DNA of 64,000 bases, taken from contig JAMXDE010000029.1 of NCBI GenBank assembly GCA_026770025.1, positions 558,001 to 622,000 on the forward strand, written 5' to 3'. The translations under genes and the position numbers were made by a program. Numbering within the stretch: the stretch's first letter is position 1; each line of letters begins with the position of its first letter. A model generated the notes under the pieces. That model was not told where the DNA came from. It was given only the letters and a program-made list of their open reading frames with translations, and did no database searches. This document shows positions 1 through 9,487 of the stretch, one piece after another. Origin of the DNA: Craspedostauros australis. Taxonomy: Eukaryota > Bacillariophyta > Bacillariophyceae > Mastogloiales > Achnanthaceae.

Positions 1-1437
1 GTGTTGCGTCGCAAGCGTGGTGAGGCCGAGTACTTCACAGCCCTGAAGGCTGACCTCCTGCCACGAGTGACGCAAGGTCCCATGGCATCCATGACCCGTC
101 GCGAACAAAAGATCAAGCTGGCGAAGCTGCTGTTTTCCGAGGAGGAGCACGACGAGGACAAGAATCCATCTGAAGTGTGGATGGACAACTTTGACAAGGA
201 GGAGGACGACTCCATCCTGAAACACAGGGCCGAGCGCCTTGCATCCGCCAGGCTGGCCCTCAGCTTGAGTATCATCCTTCGCGAACCAGCCTGCGCCAGT
301 TTGAGCCTGTCGGAGATCAGCAAGCGCCGCCTTGCGTTCTACGGGAAGGCCGGTGCCGAAGGCGCCTTGCGATGTGCCGACAAGGCCATCGAAATTGCCG
401 GCGACGGATTCTGGGATCGTGACGAAATTGAGATCGAGGTACGTGACAGCAACCAGCCATCACGGTGATCACAGTGATCACAGTGGCGCATCGAACAGTA
501 TCACTGCACTGCACTCTATTCGATGTTGGATTCTGTTGTGCTGTGTTCGATTGCATTGCATTGTATCATCGGGGCGCCCATCACAGGGCCAACAGGCCAC
601 ACCAATACGGTGTCCCCAATCTCTGCTCTGCCCATTGCATGTCCACTGTGACATCAACCAACAACTCTGTCTGCTTCTGCAACTCACACTCTTCACAATC
701 TCTCCACACTAATTTCTTCCAACGTGGATCATGGCGATGCCAATTATTCATGATCAACCAACCGCCTGCTGATGCTCATGTCTTTCATTTGTTGGACAAC
801 CTTCGTCACGAAATATTGTACAATTGCAAACGCAACCAATTGTATCATGCAGGCCGATGAAAATCCAAAGATTGACCCAAGCCACGAGAAGAACGCCACA
901 GTTCCAGGACTGTCGCACAGCGACACACTGAAACTCCTTCCAAAGCGAGTCTCGGACCTCTGCTTGCGATCCGCCCGTCTGCACAAGGGAAATGCCTTGG
1001 CGGCCCTGGGCAAGGAGGATGAGGCCAGGGAGTCGTACCAGCTTGTCTTCCCAATGCTCGATGACGAGCCACGCTGCGGACGTCTGGACTGGGAGCGCAA
1101 CTCCCTGTACATCAATATTGGAAACACGTTCAGCCGAGAAGGTGATTACGACAAGGCCAACGAGAGCTACGATATCGCCGAAAAGCTCGGACGCGATCAT
1201 CTCAAGGTCGACAAGGGCAACAAGATCGACGGTATGGGCATGGCCGTCGTTGCCATGCGCGCCCGTGCCTTCGCCCTCAAGAAGGCCTCCAGAGAAGAAG
1301 AGGGCAAGGAGGTCATGAAGGAAGTCATCTCCATGCAGATGGACCTCGATAAGGAGACCGAGAAGCGAAAGGAGGAGGAGACCGCGCGACTCAAGGAGAT
1401 GGCCGCGAAGGCAGCCCAACCAACAACCACCGAGTAA
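1..1437 (+). CDS. TPR-repeat protein, 5' partial
   Basis: The reading frame is open from the first base and begins with GTG, so the gene very probably starts upstream of the window. Exon 1 (1-438) ends at a GTACGT donor and exon 2 (853-1437) starts after a TATCATGCAG acceptor; both joins are phase 0, giving at least 340 residues. Two helix-turn-helix stretches in exon 2 have TPR spacing: one around '[18 protein letters not shown]' and one around '[19 protein letters not shown]'. The C-terminus is a charged E/K-rich helix that may form a coiled coil. TPR proteins act as protein-protein scaffolds, but the partner cannot be told from the sequence. There is no signal peptide in the visible part. 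The family is not identified beyond TPR. Confidence 0.72.
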
Positions 1438-3635
1438 GCAATGATTTGCCGCACTCGTATGTGGGCGATAATTGATTCAACTTGTACGCGTTCGCCTTCG
1501 ACTTCGAATCAACATGGTACCATACGATTCGATGCACAAATTGAATCCGGTTTATTCCGATGATCCACACAGCTACGTTGCCGGGCTTGGCTTCTATCGT
1601 AGCACCAAGGAGTCATGCGCATGGATGGGCCGAGCTTGGCTGAAGTTATGAAAGCGGCGTGACAGCGAAACGGAAAGGAGGAAGCTACTCCACTCCGCTC
1701 GATGTACCATGCACCGATCTCGCGGTGTGAGGGACTTTTGGCGACAAATATCGCACTCCAAGAAACGTTACTATAGAACCTTGCAAGAACACTTTCATTG
1801 TCAAATACTCGTTGGTTGATCGCTTCGTTGATCGTGCTGAGTGCACGAGGAGCTCGTATGCATGTACGCACGGCGCGTGTATGCCTTCTCTGACTTGGGG
1901 TTGAGTGCGATGACGAACAAACTTGAATGCGCTTCGACTTTGGGATGTGGATTGTTGCTTCCAGACGCGACTGACGTTGATCGCACCGTGCCTTCTTCGT
2001 TGACGTCGAGACTGGTGTAATCGTGATCCGAGTCGTCGCTGCCGTATCTCCTTCAAGAAACTGTCGTCAACTATTGTTGCCGAGGAGCCTTTGAATTGAT
2101 AGCATTCTCCATCGCATCCCTGCGAATGATGCGCGATCTGGTTCCGCATCGCATTCTGTTTCTCTTTGGCACAACCCCTCGCGCATTCCAAAATGATTGA
2201 GACGCGGAGACGTTGATGATCGCAGATGCGACTTGGAATGATCGCACGCGGTCGAGTGCTACGATCACAATGCTGTGGACACCGTTGGAGCAAATGAAAC
2301 GACAAGAAGTGGCGCGAACAAACATGAACGTGGGAGTATACCAGAGTCCATGCCTGCATGGCAAACAGACTGTGCGATCAGGCGGAGTGCGATGCAGAAC
2401 AAAAGCTGAATAGAAATACGGTAATCACAGCAAAAAGAGTGGGGTTTAGAACACGCATCGTCTTCGGGATGAAACAGGCTCACTGACGTGTGATGCAATA
2501 CTTTGGTTGAGGTTGAGGTTGAGGTTCATGCAGACGTTGGTGATGTTGCTTGCTTTTGTTGTTGGCGTGCGAGTGTTGTGAGGTTTGGGCGATGCTGGCA
2601 TCGCCATCTTGTTCCGGACTGAATCGAGAAGGTATCTTTCATTGATGAGTCTTGGAACAAGCCCATAACCCGAATTCACTCGTCTCCGCCAATCAGAAGA
2701 AGCCATTTGGGAGGGTTACGTCAGTATCGTGTCAAAGAGATACTACAACCATTCCGGCAAGTTGGCAACAGCTGTATCCTTGCGCTTCAAATTCCAATCA
2801 GACACATCAACCAAAGACGACGGATCCGAACGATGCGCACATGAGCCATCAACAAGCCACACCAGGAACAGAGAGACACCACCAACCAACAAACGCGCAT
2901 ACCAATACTTCGTGTGGATGAGAAACAGATCTCAGCGCGCCGTGATTGTTCCTACATGATTCCCATCGGCATCAGCTCCTACACCAACAGCCTCACCCCA
3001 GAAAGGCGATCCTTGCAGTTGCAGCAACCAACTTCAAGCACACGTGACGCCCTACAAACACGAGCGTAGGTACGTAAATGCGAGAGTATGGCGCAGATAA
3101 GCGCGAGCGTTGGAATAATGCTCGCGAAGTCGAGTCCCCTCAATTAGTGGAAGTATGCCCCAGATAGAGTGCGCACAGTTGCCAAAGGAACATAACGTGC
3201 CCAGAGCGGAGGTAAGTATCGCAGCCATCAATGCCAAGAGTGCGATCAGTTTCCTCATCTCCTTGTATCGTTGCAATTGTATCGCCTACTGAGACGACCA
3301 AAGTTGCATCATCAGTTGTGAATCGCACCATCGGCCGAGTGCAAACTTGTACCATGCTCTACGACAGGTGTGCAACGCAGAAGCAGCCTTGACCAGCAAC
3401 AACCACAAGTGATTGTTTGGAACATTTATCTCACGCACCACCTGTTACACCTGGCAAACGTCCACAAACTACTCCACTTGTCGCTGTCATCATCGTCATC
3501 AATTGGGCCTTTGACAACTCGGCAATCCTCCTCCTCACAAAAAACGCAGCCAGACCAACTGATCCAGCCATCCATTCATCTCCCCGCCAACCTTGACCTC
3601 TCTTCGCATTCAGTCAAACACTCTAGAGAAACACC
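1438..3635. other. Non-coding interval, no supported gene
   Basis: Open frames on both strands are composition-driven, lack a good start and show no domain. The interval holds a GGTTGA hexamer repeat (about 2503-2526) and an isolated GAGCTCGTA motif near 1849-1857. The last few hundred bases are probably the promoter and leader of the downstream oxidoreductase. Confidence 0.5.
2503..2526. repeat. GGTTGA hexamer microsatellite
   Basis: About four copies of GGTTGA lie head to tail. It is not a recognised telomere unit and sits in non-coding DNA. Confidence 0.7.
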
Positions 3636-6600
3636 ATGAAGCTCTTCAACAGCATGCTGCTGCCCGCTTGCGCACTTCTGGCAATGGGAGCCACCCTAGT
3701 CCAAGGAACCACCATGAATGGAGCCCCAGCCATCAAGAACCTCCCACGTGCTCACGGTGAGTACTATATCGATGCTGGCCATGATGCCGATGATGCTGCG
3801 TGTCCTGTCGATCTGAGGACGGCACAGCCATGCCCAACACAACATGCTCTGCACAATCGTTCTACATGCTCTTCCTTTGCTTCCACTTATACCTTCGTCG
3901 TTTGCACAACTCAACTTTGATGGGCTTCCTTTGCATTTGTTCTTTCGCATCTTTGTTCTGACCGTACGCACTTGTTGGCCTACGTCCTTCGTTCCTCCGT
4001 GTCTTTCTTTGTTCCTTCGACTTTCATCAAATCACCACCCCCGCACCAACAGCCAAGCAACTCGATATCGTGAACGACGAGTTCGACTACATCCTTGCCG
4101 GTGGCGGGTTGGCCGCAACCGTCCTCGCGGAACGTTTAACGCGTGACGGAAAGAAGGTCCTCATCCTCGAGGCAGGTGACAAGGACTACAGGAACATCTT
4201 CATCCGCATGCCCGCCGGCATCTTGCGTCTCTTTCGATCCAAGTTCGATTGGCAGTTCGAATCCCAAGGAGAGAAAGCATGCAACGGGCGCAACATCTTC
4301 CTTCAGAGAGGAAAGGTGCGTGCAAACAGCTGTGCTGTGCTCTGTCGTGTTGTGCGTGCCACTCAGTGAAGGTGGCGTGTGAGGCAGAATAGAGTAGAGG
4401 ACAGCACTGTACCGTGCCGTACCGAACTCTATTCTGATCTCCTCCCATGCCTGCTGAACCATGGCCCCATGAATGATTGGAAATTGGTGCCTTCAGCTTG
4501 TACTGTTCCACATGTCGGCCATCATCTTCGTGTGGATGTTCTCGCGTCGAGCAGAGCAGAGTACACCGCTTGCAACATGCAACAGACACATGGGAAACAT
4601 GCATGCATGAGAATGACTGACATGTGTGCGAAGTCGATTCGCATCTGGAGTACTCTGGTATCTCACCCTGCATTATTCTTGTGCCGTGCCCGTGGCAACA
4701 CTCCACCTGGAATTCAAACCAATCCATCATGCAACAGGTCTACGGTGGCTCCTCATGCACCAACGTCCTTCTGTCGCTCCGTGGATCTGCCATGGACTAC
4801 GATGCCTGGGGCGTCCCAGGCTGGACCGCAGCGGACGTCCTTCCCTTCTTCAAGGTCACCGAAAGGGACATGACCGGCCGTTCCCCCGAATGGCACGGCA
4901 AGGAAGGCGAGTGGGTGGTGGACGATGTCCGATACCAGAACCCGCTCTCCAAGCGCTTCCTCGAGGTCTGCGCTTCGGCTGGCGTTGGCCTCAACGATGA
5001 CTTCAATGACTGGTCCCGCCCACAGGATGGTGCTGGAAGATTCCCGGTCAACGAGGACAACGGTGAGCGATGCCATGGAGGCAAGGCCTTCCTCGACAAG
5101 GCCCTGCGACGCAAGAACTTGAGCATCTGCACCGGCACGATGGCTCGAAAGATCATTTTTGATGATGACAAGACCGCCGTCGGAGTGGCCTACGACTTGA
5201 TCGGCGACGACACTTGCACCGTAAGTTGCAAACCATGATGCTTGTTTTGTCGCTGCTGCTGCTGTTGTCGTTGTTGTTGTTGGTGGTGGTGGTATGGCTT
5301 ATTGTATGATATTGGATGTGGATAAAGGCGCATACTCTGCTACGGAGTATGTTTGGTCTCCAACGATGCGTGAACAACCCAAACGAGTCACACCGATCAT
5401 TTCTTGCATGTTCGCACACTATTCACCCATCCATCCTTTCTCTCACACCTCAATTCCATGCTCTTGCCCCCAATGCACACACCCTACAACTATGACCAAA
5501 ATCACCACCGGATGCGCATTCGCATTCAATGCCATCCATACTATCGTATGCATATACGCTTTCACATATGTGCACCTGCAGCGATTCGATGCGCGCCTCA
5601 AGGAAGGTGGTGAGGTCATCTTGACGGCGGGAGTCGTCGGTTCGCCGCAGCTGCTCATGTGCAGCGGAGTTGGACCCAAGGATCTTCTCGAGGCAAATGG
5701 CATCCCTGTCGTTCACGACAACCCGAGCGTGGGGAAGAATTTCCAGGACCATCCTGCCATCGTCGTCTCCTTCCGAACACCAAAGAAGGGAGTCAGTGTC
5801 ACATCCCTCCTCCGTTTCTTTGGAATGACAAACCCATTCCCCATCCTTCGCTGGTACCTCTTCAAGAGCGGACTCTTGACATCAACTGGCTGCGATCATG
5901 GTGCGTTCGTCCGTACATCCGCATCCACGGGACAGCCAGACCTCCAGATCCGTTTCATCGCCGCAAAGCCCCTTGGGGCCGACGGAATGACGACCTACAC
6001 CCAATTCCGCAACTCCAAAGCTCCTGTAAGTATGACACCACACTCTGGTCTATTCCATTCGCATTGGCGTGCTCCTGCATACGACAGTGAAATGAAAGAC
6101 AACTATCTGGCGTGTATCGAGTTGGATCAGTGATTGGTTTGTGCACAGGTATCGCAGAGTGAGATGCAACAAGCAGCAACAACTGCACCAACCGCATACC
6201 CAGCCGGATGTTTGGTCGTTGTCGCCTTTCCGTCACATCTACCTCTCTGTCCTTTCCGCGCATCGTATGATCTCACTAACACGCGCATCCCTATCGATCG
6301 TACTCGATCTACCCCACCGTGTCTGTCCTTTCCTTTCTTCTTCCCTCCGTGTGACTCCACCTGGCTCCCCTGTATTCAATCATCGTGCCGCAGGAGGATG
6401 GATACACATTCCAGCTGATTGCCGTCCGACCCAAGTCAAGAGGCGAGATCCGCATCAACTCGTCCAACACCCACGTGAAGCCGTCCATCGACATGGGTTA
6501 CCTCAATAACTCTGCCGACGTCAGAACCCTGACCGAGGGAGTGAAGCTCGCACGACAGCTTGGAAAGAACGTGGGCTGGGAGGAGTACCTCGGCGAAGAG

Positions 6601-6957
6601 GTCTACCCAGGAATCGACGTCCAGAGCGATGCCGAAATCCACGAATATGCCAAGAACACTGTGCACAGCGCCAATGCAGGTGTTGGAACGTGCCGGATGG
6701 GCACTGGCAACGATGCCGTCGTCACGCCATCGCTTGAGGTCATCGGCGTGAAGAATGTCCGGGTCGGTGATTCTTCGGTCATCTGCACCATCCCAGGTGG
6801 ACAGACCGCCACCCCAACCGTGATGATCGCCGAGCGTTGCGCCGCCTTCGTCCGCAGCATGAAGAACAAGATCCCAACAGCCTTCCATGTGGAGAAGAAG
6901 AAAATCACGTCGTCCTCTTCCTCCAAGAAGGCAACAGCGGCAGCCGGGACTGCATAG
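3636..6957 (+). CDS. GMC oxidoreductase, probable fatty acid photodecarboxylase (FAP-like)
   Basis: Five exons (3636-3756, 4053-4315, 4738-5220, 5582-6025, 6394-6957) splice in consistent phase to 624 residues, a normal GMC length. The N-terminus is a signal peptide (about residues 1-24) with no Phe at the cleavage site. The FAD-binding ADP fold follows ('DYILAGGGLAATVLAERL', then LILEAG). A central segment 'STGCDHGAFV' then 'LQIRF' supplies Cys393 and Arg413, and the C-terminal part has 'VHSANAGVGTCRMG' (His528, Asn531) and 'IPGGQTATPTVMIAER'. From family knowledge, Chlorella FAP uses Cys432, Arg451, His572 and Asn575; here the His-Asn spacing is identical and the Cys-Arg spacing differs by one. 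FAP converts free fatty acids to alkanes or alkenes in light, usually in the plastid. It could instead be another algal GMC, such as a choline or glucose dehydrogenase relative. Oddity: the last Gly of GxGxxG is Ala. Confidence 0.75.
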
Positions 6958-7818
6958 GACAATCGCAGGCAGGTCAGCGCATGAAGCATCCTCATCGGAG
7001 CGAAGAAGGCACAAAACAAGAAACATCACAACGAAAGTCAACGCAGAGAAGAGAAGAGCAGAGCAGTACCAAGGAGAACAGGAAGAGAAACAAATGCGAT
7101 GATGGTCCTGTTGCCGTTCATCGTCCATCGCTTGACGAGTCAACCGCATCCATACGTACTGCGATACTCAGCTGTCGTTTCGATTCGAGCGCACTGACGA
7201 GTACTCTACTCTACGGGTGGACTCTAATACATGTTTGCAACTTACGAAAACAGTACTCTGCCATACTCTCTAGAGTGCAACATTGTTCACCACATCCGAA
7301 GAAGCCCACCGCTTCTCTTGTTTGCATTGTTGCGGAGGGGGGAAAGATTACTCCGCTCAAGTCCATTCTATTCTAGCGAGGTTGCGACAGTGTTACTCTA
7401 GCTTTGCCTGACGAAATGATTCCTTCGAGCGCAACATACGACTCAGTCGATCAATTTGGTTTTGAAATCGAAGTGTTCGTCTCGACTTTGTTCTTGATTG
7501 TAATTCGTGTTTGAACGGATACAAGACTCGCCGGATGAGGTTGATGTTCCGCCAATCAACCTTCCACCAAAGATCATCACGGTGATGGTTGGCGGCGACT
7601 GTAATACACGGTGATGGCACACGAAAGAAGTTGCGCAAGAGCGCGACAAGTGGGGGTGCGTCGCTGCGGGATTGGAAGATTGGTGGGTGGCACATTGATG
7701 GTCGGAGGCAGTTGATTCCGACTCTCACTTCATCCATACTCGTGTTCGTACTACGAGCTACGAGTGCACACCCAACATCGTCCACGTTTTTCCTCTTGTG
7801 TGCATCTCCCTTCCGAAC
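6958..7818. other. Intergenic, no gene seen
   Basis: It contains a cluster of GTACTC/GAGTAC words (about 7158-7276) and the motif TACGAGCTACGAG at 7752-7764. It presumably holds the 3' UTR of the oxidoreductase and the promoter of the next gene. No frame has coding character. Confidence 0.45.
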
Positions 7819-8811
7819 ATGTTCATCGCTCTTCGAGTTCTGACTCTGCTGTGCGGCGTTGGGATGGCCATTGGCTTTTCCGCATCTCCGCTGTCGTTTC
7901 ATCAACGAGTCAGCCAGCCGAGGCAGGATCTTTGTCTCCAGGCATCCTCCGATGGTGATGACACCAGCAGCGACGCAGAACTGCGGCAGGTCGTTGATTG
8001 GGCAAAGTCCGAGCCGCTGGATTCATTGCTTCCCCGCGACGACGCCAAGTCCATCCTCGCCGAGCTGCTGTCGTCGGATTCGCTGATAGACGACAGCGAG
8101 GCCCTTGTTGCCATCAACTGGGAGAAGATCGAGGCAAGGTTGAAAGCGGAAGATCGGTCCATCGCGCAGCTGCTCGGAGACGGATCCACCGATTCCGTGC
8201 TGAAAGCCGTAGGTTCGATCGAGGGGTACGATTCCGATGCCGTCCGTGCGTTCCTCTCCAGCGACGCTATCAGCAGCCTCTTCAGCCGCATTCTGTATGA
8301 CGGCATCTTCGAATTCTTCCAAAGGATCGACGTGTTTGGCAACATCGTCAACGGCCTGCCCATCATCGGGCCCATCCGCAAGCAGATCGTGACAGAGACC
8401 AAGAAACAGCTGGACCGGTCGCTGGGTCCGCTCGTGCAGAACTTCCTGTCCACGTACACCAAGATCGCCGTCGTGCAGGCAGGCGAGTACGTGCTGTCGC
8501 CCAGCAATCGCAAGTCCTTCGCCAGCGCCAACGTGCGTCTCGTTTCCAACATCCTGGAACGCCCCATCAATTCCGTGCTGCCGCCAGAAGATCTCACCGA
8601 CAAAGTTCAGGAGGCGTCGTTCGATTTCTTGCGGAAGCTGGAGTCGGACAAGGTCAATGAGTACGTCGATGTGGTGTACGATTTTCTCGGTGACAAGAAG
8701 CTGGAATCGGCCGTCGACGTGGACAAGGTATTGGACGCGTCGCCCACTCTGGAAGCGTCGCTCGTTCGGATACTGGAACGATCCAGAGCGACGTCTGAAG
8801 CATCCAAGTAG
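7819..8811 (+). CDS. Plastid-targeted protein of unknown function
   Basis: A single exon encodes 330 residues. The frame runs upstream to a GTG, but the first ATG (7819) directly opens a signal peptide 'MFIALRVLTLLCGVGMAIG' followed by Phe20 in 'FSASPL'. This is the bipartite presequence with +1 Phe used for secondary red plastids. The mature part has an acidic helical region (about 55-160), then a segment with amphipathic or weakly hydrophobic helices ('LYDGIFEFFQRIDVFG', 'NGLPIIGPI', 'VVQAGEYVL') and a charged C-terminal helix bundle. There are no cofactor motifs, no cysteines after the leader and no certain membrane span. I do not recognise the family; an association with the thylakoid surface would fit but is inference. 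Confidence 0.8.
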   Translation: MFIALRVLTLLCGVGMAIGFSASPLSFHQRVSQPRQDLCLQASSDGDDTSSDAELRQVVDWAKSEPLDSLLPRDDAKSILAELLSSDSLIDDSEALVAINWEKIEARLKAEDRSIAQLLGDGSTDSVLKAVGSIEGYDSDAVRAFLSSDAISSLFSRILYDGIFEFFQRIDVFGNIVNGLPIIGPIRKQIVTETKKQLDRSLGPLVQNFLSTYTKIAVVQAGEYVLSPSNRKSFASANVRLVSNILERPINSVLPPEDLTDKVQEASFDFLRKLESDKVNEYVDVVYDFLGDKKLESAVDVDKVLDASPTLEASLVRILERSRATSEASK

Positions 8812-9485
8812 AGCAGAATACCAATAGAGTTGAGTAGATCGTGCTCCAATGGATTTGAGTTTATGCCAGTACAAATGGTACGGCTCTATGATGATATTCC
8901 AATGTCATGACACCGTGTTCCGCAGCAGTCGCAGTTGCATGCCCGCGAGCTACGCCATGTGATACATGGAATACTCGCGAAAGAGAGAGAGAGAGTTGCT
9001 TCACGCTCATTGTACGAGTACCGTGGCTACTTGTAGTCTTGTTGCCATGGAGACGGCGGAGCTGCTCCTTCAACACAACAGTAGTGCTAATGCGGTACAG
9101 GAGGCGCACTTCAATCACTATTCCATTTCACGAGTATTGGTACTCACGAGAATTACTACTCCACCTACTCCACTCCACTCTGCTCCACTCTACTCAGCTT
9201 CATCGATTCATGTTGTGTATATTAGATGATGAAGTGCAGACATGGCAACGCCTCAATAGATGAAGTTGCAAATCAAATAGGCCAAAGAACTTTTGAGTAC
9301 TCTGGGGAGTACTTTGCAAAACTGTATCGCGCTGCCACACACAATCTCATGTTGCGATTGCTTCCCTCAATTCTTGCGTTATCGTTACTATGACTCCACA
9401 GGATAACATACGCACAGAAGAGCATCCAGAGATCTATGCCTCCTTGCATCATTCGAAATGGAAGAAGTTCTCTCTCTCTCTCTCT
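8812..9485. other. Intergenic between convergent genes
   Basis: No coding frame is supported. The interval carries TACTC/CCACT-rich runs (9131-9198), two GAGTAC palindromic words near 9294-9312 and a TC dinucleotide run at its right end. Confidence 0.45.
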
Positions 9486-9487
9486 CT
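9471..9487. repeat. (TC)n microsatellite
   Basis: An uninterrupted TC run immediately abuts and overlaps the stop codon of the minus-strand NOP2 gene. Confidence 0.8.

Noticed and set aside
1685-2359. Minus-strand frame of 224 codons in intergenic DNA
   Set aside because: No domain and a His/Arg/Ser composition typical of random sequence here; no splice signals.
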